A DNA stretch of 53,280 nucleotides, taken from contig NZ_CAJXIP010000005.1 of NCBI RefSeq assembly GCF_913054395.1, positions 1 through 53,280 on the forward strand, in the 5' to 3' direction. Source of the DNA: an uncultured Roseovarius sp. GTDB taxonomy: Bacteria; Pseudomonadota; Alphaproteobacteria; Rhodobacterales; Rhodobacteraceae. Positions 42,831 through 50,878 of the stretch are shown here, one piece after another. Position numbers and translations under genes: made by a program. The notes beneath the pieces are model-generated. The model was not told the origin of the DNA, made no database searches, and was given only the letters and a program-made list of their open reading frames with translations. Position 1 is the first letter of the stretch. Every line of letters begins with the position of its first letter.

Positions 42831-43376
42831 ATGGCCGAAAAAGAATACTCCCTGCCGCGCGCCGAATTTGACAAACCCGTCAAGCTTCTGATCGTCGTGG
42901 CGCCGTTTTACCGTGATATCGCCGATAACCTGATTGCCGGCGCCAAGGCCGAGATCGAGGCCTCCGGCGGCACTTGGGATCTGGTCGAAGTGCCCGGCGC
43001 GCTGGAACTTCCGACCGCCATCGGCATCGCCGAACGGATGTCGAATTTTGACGGCTATGTCGCGCTTGGTTGTGTCATCCGGGGCCAGACGACCCATTAC
43101 GAGACAGTCTGTAACGACAGCTCGCGCGGGATCACCCTGCTCGGGCTTCAGGGGCTGTGCATCGGCAATGGCATCCTGACGGTCGAGAATCGTGCCCAGG
43201 CCGAAGTGCGCGCCGACCCGGGCGCTATGAACAAAGGGGCAGGGGCGGCGGCTGCGGCCTTGCATCTTATCGCGCTCAGCCGTAAATGGGGCGCTTCGCG
43301 CAAGGGCGTGGGGTTTGTTCCCTCGACCCAGGAATACAAGCTGGCAGGCGAGCCGAAGGATACCCCGAAAGCATGA
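42831..43376 (+). CDS. ribH: 6,7-dimethyl-8-ribityllumazine synthase
   Basis: A 181-residue lumazine synthase, which joins DHBP (from RibB) to the ribityl-aminouracil to give the riboflavin precursor. The family blocks are VVAPFYRDIADNLIAGA, VEVPGALELPTAI, GCVIRGQTTHYETVCNDSSR (with the catalytic His) and the late NKGAGAAAAALHLIAL. It probably forms pentameric or icosahedral particles. It starts 11 bases after ribB and overlaps nusB by 4 bases, matching the conserved ribB-ribH-nusB order of many alphaproteobacteria. Confidence 0.96.
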   Translation: MAEKEYSLPRAEFDKPVKLLIVVAPFYRDIADNLIAGAKAEIEASGGTWDLVEVPGALELPTAIGIAERMSNFDGYVALGCVIRGQTTHYETVCNDSSRGITLLGLQGLCIGNGILTVENRAQAEVRADPGAMNKGAGAAAAALHLIALSRKWGASRKGVGFVPSTQEYKLAGEPKDTPKA

Positions 43377-43867
43377 CGACCCCCGATCCCGACAACAGCC
43401 CGGTTTCTGGCAACCAGAAACGAAAAATGCGCTCTGCGGCGCGCCTTTACGCGGTGCAGGCGCTGTTTCAGATGGAGCATTCCAGCCAGACCGTCGATGC
43501 GGTCTGTGCCGAGTTTCTTGACTACCGCTTCGGCGCCGAAGTGGATGAGGGCGTGGACATGGCCGAAGGCGATGTCGTTCTCTTTCGTAAGCTCATCGAG
43601 GATGCGGTGAATTGGCAGGCGCGGATCGACCAGATGACCGACCGCGCACTTGTGGCGAAATGGCCGATCGCGCGGATTGATCCAACGTTGCGCGCGCTGT
43701 TTCGGGCCGCTGGCGCGGAGATGACCCAATCCGACACGCCGCCCCGCGTCGTGATCATGGAATTCGTCGATGTCGCCAAGGCGTTCTATCCGGACGGCAA
43801 AGAACCCAAATTCGTCAATGCCGTGCTTGATCACATGGCACATGAGGCCAAGCCCGAAGGGTTCTGA
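43373..43867 (+). CDS. nusB: Transcription antitermination factor NusB
   Basis: A 164-residue all-helical RNA-binding protein that joins NusE (S10) on boxA RNA for rRNA antitermination. Motifs are RSAARLYAVQALFQME at the N-terminus (Arg-rich RNA-binding helix) and FVNAVLDHMA near the end, the counterpart of the FVNGVLD family signature. ATG 43373 overlaps the ribH stop by 4 bases and removes an unrelated upstream extension. Two loops are longer than in the E. coli protein (139 residues). The 217 bases that follow (43868-44084) hold no gene. Confidence 0.95.
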   Translation: MTTPDPDNSPVSGNQKRKMRSAARLYAVQALFQMEHSSQTVDAVCAEFLDYRFGAEVDEGVDMAEGDVVLFRKLIEDAVNWQARIDQMTDRALVAKWPIARIDPTLRALFRAAGAEMTQSDTPPRVVIMEFVDVAKAFYPDGKEPKFVNAVLDHMAHEAKPEGF

Positions 43868-44054
43868 GGCAAGCTGCCCTGCAAAGCGGCGCGCTGCCTA
43901 GAGGCCTCTGGCGCAGGGGCGGCCACATCGCCTCGGATGATCCACCCGCACAGCACCATCAGCGCGTGGTTGCGGCCACGTCCTTCATAGCCAACAGTCT
44001 GATTCTCTTGGGATATCCATGCGGATATCATGCCAGTGCATTTGCTTCATAAGA

Positions 44055-44076
44055 CCGGATATTTCCGGCAGGAAAA
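44055..44076 (+). repeat. Degenerate copy of the dispersed repeat (copy 5)
   Basis: CCGGATATTTCCGGCAGGAA and two further As, close to the core GGATATTTCCGGCAAGAA of copy 2. It lies in the gene-free interval between nusB and the convergent gshA. Confidence 0.45.
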
Positions 44077-44084
44077 CGCGGCGA

Positions 44085-45455
44085 TCAGTAGCTGTAGTCG
44101 GCGTAGATGCGATCGAGGTTGCCGTTCCAGTCGCCGTGGAAATGATCCAGCAATTCGTCCGCCGGCGTTTTGCCGGTCTCGATGCTTTCGTGCAGCGCGT
44201 TCAGGAAATGGGTCTCGTCCGGGATCATGCCGCCGCCGCCGGTGCGTGCGCGGGCCTTGAGACCGGCCTCGGATATGGCCACGGCCTGACGGGCGATCTC
44301 ATGCAGGTTGATGCCGTTCACACGGGCATGGAGCCCATCGACGCTTGCGGCGACGCGCAGGGCCTCGCGGGTTTCAGTGTCCCATGATTTGCAAAGGTCC
44401 CAGGCCGCGTCGAGCGAGGATTGATCGTACATCATCCCGACCCAGAAGGCGGGAAGGGCGCAAAGCCTGCGCCAGGGGCCGCCGTCGGCGCCACGCATTT
44501 CCATGAATTTCTTGATCCGTGCCTCGGGGAAGATCGTGGTCAGGTGATCGGCCCAATCCGACAGGGTAGGCTTTTCACCGGGCAGGGCGGGCAGCTCGCC
44601 GCGCAGGAAATCGCGGAACGACTGGCCGAGGGCGTTGATATACTTGCCGTCGCGATAGACGAAATACATCGGCACATCGAGCGCGTAATTGGCGTATTGT
44701 TCAAAGCCGAATCCCTCGTCAAACACGAAGGGCAACATGCCGGTGCGGGCCGGATCAAGATCGCGCCAGACCCGTGCACGCCAGGATTTATGGCCGTTCG
44801 GCTTGCCCTCGAAGAATGGCGAGTTGGCAAAGAGCGCGGTGGCCACCGGTTGCAGCGCCAGGGCGACGCGGAACTTCTGGACCATGTCGGCCTCGGAGCT
44901 GAAGTCGAGGTTCACCTGCACGGTGCAGGTGCGGCGCATCATCGTCTGGCCCATGGTGCCGACGGTTTGCATATAGCTGTCCATCAGCTTGTAGCGGCCC
45001 TTGGGCATCAGCGGCATCTGGTCATGGGTCCAGACCGGGGCGGCGCCGAGGCCGATAAAGCCGACGCCGACCTTGTCGGCAATATCCTTGACGTCGCGCA
45101 GATGGGCGTTCACCTCGTCACAGGTCTCGTGGATGGTTTCCACCGGCGCGCCGGACAGTTCCAGTTGCCCGCCCGGTTCAAGCGAGACATTGGCGCCGTC
45201 TTTTTCAAGGCCGATAAGCTTGCCGCCCTCTTCCACCGGGGTCCAGCCATGGCCGTCGCGCAGGCCTTCGAGAACCGCCAGAATGCTGCGGGGGCCATCA
45301 TAGGGGATCGGCTTGAGCGTATCCTTGCAATAGCCGAATTTCTCGTGCTCTGTGCCGATGCGCCAGTCGTCTTTGGGTTTGCAGCCGCTTGCCATGTATT
45401 CTGCAAGCTGGTCGTGATGTTCAATCGGCCCGCCGCCGGACTGTGGAATGGACAT
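44085..45455 (-). CDS. gshA: Glutamate-cysteine ligase, plant/alphaproteobacterial type
   Basis: A 456-residue enzyme making gamma-glutamylcysteine, the first step to glutathione. It belongs to the GCS2-like group shared by plants and alphaproteobacteria. Hallmarks are RIGTEHEKFGY (about 35-45), VSLEPGGQLELSGAP (substrate and metal loop, about 90-105), MRRTCTVQVNLDF, and the late KKFMEMRGADGGPWRRLCALPAFWVG. Start ATG 45455 follows AGGAGG; an in-frame GTG 24 bases upstream lacks a site. It is the third gene of rsmE-membrane protein-gshA on the minus strand, 65 bases after the second. Confidence 0.96.
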   Translation of the reverse strand: MSIPQSGGGPIEHHDQLAEYMASGCKPKDDWRIGTEHEKFGYCKDTLKPIPYDGPRSILAVLEGLRDGHGWTPVEEGGKLIGLEKDGANVSLEPGGQLELSGAPVETIHETCDEVNAHLRDVKDIADKVGVGFIGLGAAPVWTHDQMPLMPKGRYKLMDSYMQTVGTMGQTMMRRTCTVQVNLDFSSEADMVQKFRVALALQPVATALFANSPFFEGKPNGHKSWRARVWRDLDPARTGMLPFVFDEGFGFEQYANYALDVPMYFVYRDGKYINALGQSFRDFLRGELPALPGEKPTLSDWADHLTTIFPEARIKKFMEMRGADGGPWRRLCALPAFWVGMMYDQSSLDAAWDLCKSWDTETREALRVAASVDGLHARVNGINLHEIARQAVAISEAGLKARARTGGGGMIPDETHFLNALHESIETGKTPADELLDHFHGDWNGNLDRIYADYSY

Positions 45456-45520
45456 GATCGGGCCTCCTGATCGGGTCACCTAAGTTTGGAAATCACAAGT
45501 GGCCTTTAACGCGCAGAGTG

Positions 45521-46048
45521 TCAATGCAGCCTTGGGCGTGCGACCGTGGTTTGCGGCTTTTGCCAGATCACGACCACTTGACCGGAGGCGCGGCGCATCT
45601 GGGCCAGCATATGTTCGGTGCGGATGCCGGGCAGGGTGGCGAAGGCGTCAAACAGCGTATCGGCGCCTTCGGCGGTCAGCGGGATGGCAAGGTCAGGCTG
45701 GCCGGGCTGGCTCAGGATCCAATGGGCGGGGCGCGCGCGCGGGTCAAGCTTGAGCGCGGCAAGGTCGCCCATGGCCACAACGCCGCCCGTCAGCGGGCCG
45801 AAATAGGCAACCTGGCCTTCATCGACGCGCACCACGCCCGGCCCTCCAGAGCCCGCGCGAAAGCGGGCGCGCTGAAGGCCTGCGGCCAGGATCGCGATGG
45901 CAAGCACGAGCAGGACATAGCCAAGCCAGTACAACAGGCCGATAGCGGTCAGTGCCCACCACAGGCCGATGGCAAGCAGGCCCGCACCAACCAGCGCCTC
46001 GCGCCACCGCCACAAGGCGGCGCGTGCTTCGGGGCGCATGAAGCTCAT
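45521..46048 (-). CDS. Hypothetical membrane protein between rsmE and gshA
   Basis: A 175-residue protein with two closely spaced membrane segments near the N-terminus (about 18-58, LVGAGLLAIGLWWALTAIGL and onward), followed by a soluble C-terminal domain of about 110 residues. I cannot name a family. Start ATG 46048 overlaps the rsmE stop by 4 bases, which fixes the start: the same frame is open further upstream, but only as antisense-frame reading inside rsmE. Its steady place between rsmE and gshA suggests a conserved roseobacter gene; function unknown. Confidence 0.8.
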   Translation of the reverse strand: MSFMRPEARAALWRWREALVGAGLLAIGLWWALTAIGLLYWLGYVLLVLAIAILAAGLQRARFRAGSGGPGVVRVDEGQVAYFGPLTGGVVAMGDLAALKLDPRARPAHWILSQPGQPDLAIPLTAEGADTLFDAFATLPGIRTEHMLAQMRRASGQVVVIWQKPQTTVARPRLH

Positions 46049-46776
46049 GCCCAATCGCCCAGGGTGTGCTGCCAGAGGGTCATGGCGGCCACGGCGGCGG
46101 TGTCGGCGCGCAGGATGCGCGGGCCAAGGGCGATGGCATGGGCAAAGGGCAGCCCCGTGAGACGTGCGCGCTCGGTATCGGAAAAGCCGCCCTCGGGGCC
46201 GATCAGGATCGCCCAGGGCGCGCCCTGGGCAAGGTCGCCTGTCAGGGTGGATGCGCCACCCGCGAGCACCTCGTCGCAGAACATGAGCTGGCGCCCCTCG
46301 GGCCAGTCCGCAAGCAGCCGATCCAGTTTCTGCAAATCGGCAACTTCGGGGACAAAGGTGCCGCCGCATTGTTCGGCGGCCTCGATTGCATGGGCCTGAA
46401 GGCGATCCTGGCGGATGCGTTCGGAATTGGTGAACTCGGTCTGCACCGGCAGGATCCGCGCGGCGCCCATCTCGGCGGCTTTTTCGACGATGAAATCGGT
46501 GCGCGCCTTCTTGATCGGCGCGAAAAGAAGCCACAGGTCGGGCGGGTTGCGTTGCGCACTGGTCTGCTGTTCGACCCTGAGCAGGCCGCCCCGCTTGCCG
46601 GCTTCGGCCACGGTCGCGCGCCATTCGCCATCGGTGCCGTTGAACAACAGCACTGCATCGCCCACACCCTGTCGCATGACACCGAAAAGGTAATGCGCCT
46701 GGTCGCGGTCCAGAGGAACCGTTTGCCCTTGCCCCAGCGGGTGCTCTACATAAAGCCTGATCTTAGCCGTTTTCAT
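46045..46776 (-). CDS. rsmE: 16S rRNA m3U1498 methyltransferase
   Basis: A 243-residue SPOUT-class methyltransferase that methylates N3 of U1498 in 16S rRNA. An N-terminal PUA-like domain (about 1-70, with RDQAHYLFGVMRQGVGDAV) precedes the knotted SAM domain, whose signature is ILIGPEGGFSDTE followed by LGPRILRADTAAVAAM. Start ATG 46776 gives the usual N-terminus MKTAKIRLYV. The divergent ubiA begins only 11 bases from this start, so the two promoters must overlap or lie inside each other's genes. Confidence 0.95.
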   Translation of the reverse strand: MKTAKIRLYVEHPLGQGQTVPLDRDQAHYLFGVMRQGVGDAVLLFNGTDGEWRATVAEAGKRGGLLRVEQQTSAQRNPPDLWLLFAPIKKARTDFIVEKAAEMGAARILPVQTEFTNSERIRQDRLQAHAIEAAEQCGGTFVPEVADLQKLDRLLADWPEGRQLMFCDEVLAGGASTLTGDLAQGAPWAILIGPEGGFSDTERARLTGLPFAHAIALGPRILRADTAAVAAMTLWQHTLGDWA

Positions 46777-46787
46777 GAGGCCAACAT

Positions 46788-47765
46788 ATGACCGGAAACA
46801 ACCAGACACCAGAGGCCGCAAGCGAGAATGCCGGGCAGGTGGCCGATGCCTATCGCGGCAATTGGGTGGACCGTCTGGCGCCTTCGGCGACGCGGCCCTA
46901 CCTGCGGCTTGCCCGGGCGGATCGGCCGATCGGAACCTGGCTTTTGCTCTTGCCCTGCTGGTGGGGGCTGATGCTTGCGATGGTAAGCGACGGGCGCGCG
47001 GGCTGGCATGACCTTTGGATTTTTGCAGGCTGCGCGATCGGCGCCTTCCTGATGCGCGGGGCGGGATGTACGTGGAACGACATCACCGACCGTCATATCG
47101 ACGGCTCGGTTGCGCGCACCGCCTCGCGGCCCATTCCTTCGGGTCAGGTCAGCGTCAAGGCCGCCCTGATCTGGTTGGGGGCTCAGGCCCTGGTGGCCTT
47201 TGGTATCCTTCTGACGTTCAATCCGGCGGCGATTGCACTTGGCGTTCTGTCGCTTTTGCCGGTGGCGGTCTATCCGTTTGCCAAGCGGTTTACCTGGTGG
47301 CCGCAGGTCTTTTTGGGGCTGGCGTTCAACTGGGGCGCCTTGCTGGCCTGGACCGCCCACACCGGGCGACTTGAGGCGCCAGCGGTGCTTTTGTACCTCG
47401 CCGGGATCGCCTGGACGCTGTTTTATGATACGATCTATGCCCATCAGGATGCCGAGGATGACGCGCTCATCGGGGTGAAATCCACCGCGCGGCTGTTTGG
47501 GGAAAACTCGCCGCGCTGGTTGCGCTGGTTCCTGGTGGCGGCGGTCTCGATCATGGCGGTTGCAGTCATTCTGGCGGTTCCGGACGGGCGGCCGCTGGCC
47601 CTTTTGGTGGCGCTCTGCGGGCCCTGGGCGATGGGCTGGCACCTGCAATGGCAGATGCGCCAGCTCAAGCTTGATGACACGTCGCGGCTGTTGATGCTGT
47701 TCCGCTCGAACCGCGATGCCGGGCTTTTGCCTGTGCCGTTTTTCGCCGTCGCCCTGTTGCTGTGA
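46788..47765 (+). CDS. ubiA: 4-hydroxybenzoate polyprenyltransferase
   Basis: A 325-residue integral membrane prenyltransferase of ubiquinone synthesis. The two Asp-rich magnesium-diphosphate motifs are NDITDRHID (residues 97-105) and DTIYAHQDAEDD (near 215). About eight or nine membrane segments are predicted, with a roughly 40-residue polar N-terminal tail that is longer than in E. coli UbiA. It attaches the polyprenyl chain to 4-hydroxybenzoate. It is head-to-head with rsmE, 11 bases between start codons, and is followed after 72 bases by the OmpA-family gene. Confidence 0.95.
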   Translation: MTGNNQTPEAASENAGQVADAYRGNWVDRLAPSATRPYLRLARADRPIGTWLLLLPCWWGLMLAMVSDGRAGWHDLWIFAGCAIGAFLMRGAGCTWNDITDRHIDGSVARTASRPIPSGQVSVKAALIWLGAQALVAFGILLTFNPAAIALGVLSLLPVAVYPFAKRFTWWPQVFLGLAFNWGALLAWTAHTGRLEAPAVLLYLAGIAWTLFYDTIYAHQDAEDDALIGVKSTARLFGENSPRWLRWFLVAAVSIMAVAVILAVPDGRPLALLVALCGPWAMGWHLQWQMRQLKLDDTSRLLMLFRSNRDAGLLPVPFFAVALLL

Positions 47766-47837
47766 TTGATCTCGGGCTGACAGGGGCCTAAAGAAAAAGC
47801 CTAGGGAACCCAGGGAACAAGGACTGACCAGAACCTC

Positions 47838-49748
47838 ATGCGATTATCCTCAGTGTTCACGATTGCAGCCACCTTTTGCGGTGCGGCGGTTTTATGTGTG
47901 GTGGCGGCGGGGTTTGCGGTCAGCGCCGTTGAGGATGGGTCACGCCGCGCGGTGCGCGATATGCTTGACCTGCGGAATATGGTCTGGGCCGAGGTCGATA
48001 CCGATGGGTTGCAGGTCTTCCTTGCGGGCACCGCCCCGAGCGAGGCCGCGCGGTTCAAGGCGCTGTCGGTGGCGGGGACCATCGTTGATGCGGCGCGGGT
48101 GATTGACCAGATGCTGGTTCAGGATGCCGCCGACATCGCACCGCCGCGCTTTTCCATCGAGATCCTGCGCAACGACCGGGGGATTTCCCTTATCGGGCTG
48201 GTGCCCAAGGCCACCAACCGCAAGGCGCTTTTGGCCGATGTCGCCAAGGCCACCGATGGTGCGCCGGTTGCGGATTTGCTGGATGCGGCGGATTACCCCT
48301 ATCCCGAAACATGGCCCGATGCGCTTGCCTATGCGGTGCGTTCGCTTGGCAAGCTGCCGCGCACCAAGATTTCGGTGAGCGCCGAGCGGGTTGAGATTAC
48401 CGCCATGGTCGACAGCGCCGAAGCACAACGCCGGATGGAAACCGACCTTGCGCGTTCGGCCCCTGATGATGTGCGCCTTGCGCTTGATATCTCGGCGCCG
48501 CGCCCGGTGATTACGCCGTTTACGCTGCGCTTCCTGATCGAGGACGGGACGGCGCGGTTCGATGCCTGTTCGGCCGATACCGAAGAGGCGCGCGAGCGTA
48601 TTTTGCGCGCCGCCAGCCACGCGGGTCTTCAGGCCAAGGCCGATTGCGTGGTTGGCATGGGGGTGCCCTCGCCACAATGGGCGCGCGCCACGGAACTGGC
48701 GATTGCCGCCGTCGGCGAGCTTGGGGGGGGCAGCGTGACCTTTTCGGACGCAGATATTGCGCTTTGGGCGCCACAGGGCACGCCGCAGGGTCAGTTTGAC
48801 GATGTGGTGGGCCAGCTTGAGGCCGATCTGCCCGAGGTCTTTGCCCTGCAGGCGACCTTGCCGCCGCTGCCGGATGAAAGTGCGCCGGTGGTGCCTGAAT
48901 TCATCGCCACGCTCTCGCCCGAGGGGCAGGTTCTTATCCGCGGGCGGCTCAACAGCGAGGCCACCCGCGACACCGTGAACAGCTTTGCCCAGGCGCGGTT
49001 TTCATCCGATGCGGTGCATGTCACTGCGCGGGTCGCCGAGGGTTTGCCCAAGACCTGGCCGCTGCGGGTGCTGACGGCGCTTGAGGCGTTGTCTTATCTG
49101 TCGAACGGAGCGGTGACGGTAACGCCGGATGCATTAAGTGTGCAGGGCAACACCGGACGTAAATCCGCAAGCGCCGAGATCTCGCAGTTTCTGTCGGAAA
49201 AGCTTAGCGGATCAGAGCAGTTTTCGCTTGATGTGACCTATAAGGAGGCGCTCGATCCGGTGGCCGGGCTGCCCACGCCGGACGAATGCGAAGCCAAGAT
49301 CGCCGCCGTGCAGACCGGGCGCAAGATCAACTTCGAGCCCGGCTCGGCCAACATCGACAGCGCTGGCGCGGAGATCATGGACGAGATCGCCGAAATCCTG
49401 AAACGATGTGGCGAGATCCGGATGGAAATCGGTGGCCATACCGATAGCCAGGGACGCGAAGGGATGAACGAACAACTGAGCGAACAGCGTGCGCAGGCGG
49501 TTCTGAACGAATTGCGGCTGCGCCGGGTGCTGACCTCGACGATTGATGCCAAGGGCTATGGCGAGAGCAGGCCGATTGCCGACAATGACACCGAGGACGG
49601 GCGCGAGACCAATCGGCGGATCGAATTCCGCCTGATCCGCCCCGAGCCGGTGCCGGAACAGCAAACAGCCCTTGAAAGCCTCGAGCAACCGGTGGAAGAA
49701 GGACCTGAGGGACAGGATCAGGAAAACACGACCGATGAACAGAACTGA
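47838..49748 (+). CDS. OmpA-family protein with BON-like repeats
   Basis: A 636-residue envelope protein. An N-terminal signal or membrane anchor (about 8-30) is followed by several BON-like alpha/beta units (for example WAEVDTDGLQVFLAGTAPSE near 50 and a similar unit near 360, FIATLSPEGQVLIRGRLNSE). The C-terminal OmpA/MotB peptidoglycan-binding domain covers about 490-610 (NFEPGSANIDSAG, MEIGGHTDSQG, LSEQRAQAVLNEL, RETNRRIEF). The tail is acidic and Gln-rich. It should tether the membrane to the cell wall, like ArfA-type BON-OmpA proteins. It overlaps the next gene by 14 bases. Confidence 0.88.
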   Translation: MRLSSVFTIAATFCGAAVLCVVAAGFAVSAVEDGSRRAVRDMLDLRNMVWAEVDTDGLQVFLAGTAPSEAARFKALSVAGTIVDAARVIDQMLVQDAADIAPPRFSIEILRNDRGISLIGLVPKATNRKALLADVAKATDGAPVADLLDAADYPYPETWPDALAYAVRSLGKLPRTKISVSAERVEITAMVDSAEAQRRMETDLARSAPDDVRLALDISAPRPVITPFTLRFLIEDGTARFDACSADTEEARERILRAASHAGLQAKADCVVGMGVPSPQWARATELAIAAVGELGGGSVTFSDADIALWAPQGTPQGQFDDVVGQLEADLPEVFALQATLPPLPDESAPVVPEFIATLSPEGQVLIRGRLNSEATRDTVNSFAQARFSSDAVHVTARVAEGLPKTWPLRVLTALEALSYLSNGAVTVTPDALSVQGNTGRKSASAEISQFLSEKLSGSEQFSLDVTYKEALDPVAGLPTPDECEAKIAAVQTGRKINFEPGSANIDSAGAEIMDEIAEILKRCGEIRMEIGGHTDSQGREGMNEQLSEQRAQAVLNELRLRRVLTSTIDAKGYGESRPIADNDTEDGRETNRRIEFRLIRPEPVPEQQTALESLEQPVEEGPEGQDQENTTDEQN

Positions 49749-50070
49749 GTTTATCATAGCCACCGCCATCGTTTTGTTCGTGGCGTTTTGCATGGGCTGG
49801 TTCGCGAATTGGCTGATTCACCGCTTTATCCGGGTTGCCGGCTCCGATGTGGGCGAGCTTGAGCGCATGGCGCAGGAGCTTCACGAAGCCGAGGAAACCC
49901 GTGATCAGGCGATCACCTATCTTCAGCAGCGCGAGGCGGAGCTGAGCAACCAGCTGAGCCAAACCGAAGCTGAGCTTGCCGCCACGATGGACGGCCTGCG
50001 CGAGGCACGTTACGAGGCCGAGCAGATGCGGGCGCATCTTGAAAAAAACAGCGGCCGCGCGGCGGGATAA
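49735..50070 (+). CDS. Small membrane-anchored coiled-coil protein
   Basis: A 111-residue protein with one N-terminal membrane segment (about 5-28, EFIIATAIVLFVAFCMGWFA) and a long heptad-rich helix (about 45-105, with repeated Glu, Gln and Leu) forming a coiled coil. It starts inside the end of the OmpA-family gene (14-base overlap in another frame), so the two are translationally coupled and may act together at the envelope. A frame extension upstream to 49672 is not used, because ATG 49735 gives the natural membrane start. Family not recognised. Confidence 0.75.
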   Translation: MNRTEFIIATAIVLFVAFCMGWFANWLIHRFIRVAGSDVGELERMAQELHEAEETRDQAITYLQQREAELSNQLSQTEAELAATMDGLREARYEAEQMRAHLEKNSGRAAG

Positions 50071-50072
50071 GC

Positions 50073-50103
50073 GCCGGAATCTGAGTATTTTTGCCAAGAA
50101 GAA
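50073..50103 (+). repeat. Dispersed GCCGGA...TTTTTGCCAAGAAGAA repeat (copy 6)
   Basis: GCCGGAATCTGAGTATTTTT then GCCAAGAAGAA, almost the same as copy 4 at 37411. As with copy 4, it lies directly beside a hairpin terminator in an intergenic spot. Confidence 0.8.
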
Positions 50104-50104
50104 C

Positions 50105-50130
50105 GAGGGGCCGCTGTGCCCCTTGTTTGT
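50105..50130. terminator. Hairpin terminator between convergent genes
   Basis: AGGGGC (50106-50111) pairs with GCCCCT (50118-50123) around a 6-base loop, followed by TGTTTGT. It lies between the coiled-coil gene and the convergent racemase gene. The T tract is imperfect. Confidence 0.55.
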
Positions 50131-50140
50131 GCTTTGCGTT

Positions 50141-50821
50141 CTAGCTTTGCGCGAAGTCGGCGATGGCCGAGGTCAGGCAATCAAGGCTGTCGGTCCAGGG
50201 GGTTGCCTCGGGCAGGTGGCCGGTCATCAGCGATAGTTCGGTGCAGGCCACAAGTATGTGGTCGGCGCCTTCGTTGATCAGCCTGTGCGCCTGGGCGTGC
50301 AGGCGAGAACCGAGGGTGGCGCCTGTGTCACCGGCCTTGACCGCGCGGATGATGGCCAGCAGGGCACTGTCGTCGGGCAGGGTGACGGGGATCAGCCCGC
50401 GGGCGGCAAAGGGGGCCTCGAATACGCGGGCGAGCCGGGTGGCGGGCGAAGCCAGCATGCCGATGCGCCGCGCACCCTGCGCGGCGAGCGCGGCCGCCGT
50501 CAGGTCAAGCATGTTGAGGAATGGCAGCGGCGTGGCCGCGACCACCGCAGGGGCATAGTGATGCGCGGTGTTGCAGGGCATCGCCAGAGCCGCAGCGCCT
50601 GCGATGTGCAGATCGCGCGCCATTCGCGCCAGAATGGGGCCGGGATCGGCGCCGGTGCCTTCGATAAGGGCGGCTATCCGGCTTGGGACCTGCGGGTTTT
50701 GATGCACGATCAGCGGCAGGTGATCGGCGTCGTCGCGGGCGGGTACAGCGGCCAGAAGTTTCTGCATCAGCAGAATCGTCGCTTCTGGACCCATGCCGCC
50801 GAGAATGCCCACGGTTTTCAT
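50141..50821 (-). CDS. Aspartate/glutamate racemase family protein
   Basis: A 226-residue Asp/Glu racemase-family enzyme. The two catalytic Cys are present: Cys83 in MPCNTAHHY and Cys193 in VACTELSL. The N-terminus KTVGILGGMGPEAT is the family hallmark. It should interconvert L- and D-aspartate (or a related acid) without cofactor. ATG 50821 has AGGA about eight bases before it. It follows the HisD/HpsN-like gene by 57 bases on the same strand, so they may be co-transcribed. A broad-specificity amino acid racemase is an alternative. Confidence 0.9.
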   Translation of the reverse strand: MKTVGILGGMGPEATILLMQKLLAAVPARDDADHLPLIVHQNPQVPSRIAALIEGTGADPGPILARMARDLHIAGAAALAMPCNTAHHYAPAVVAATPLPFLNMLDLTAAALAAQGARRIGMLASPATRLARVFEAPFAARGLIPVTLPDDSALLAIIRAVKAGDTGATLGSRLHAQAHRLINEGADHILVACTELSLMTGHLPEATPWTDSLDCLTSAIADFAQS

Positions 50822-50878
50822 GTCTGCCATCCTGTTTAGGGCCACCGGTCCTATCCTGCCTTGTCGCGCTCTGGCTGT

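Noticed and set aside
45521..46624. 367-codon minus-strand frame covering rsmE and the next gene
   Set aside because: The first half is a wrong-frame reading of rsmE; the true gene begins at 46048 with a 4-base overlap.
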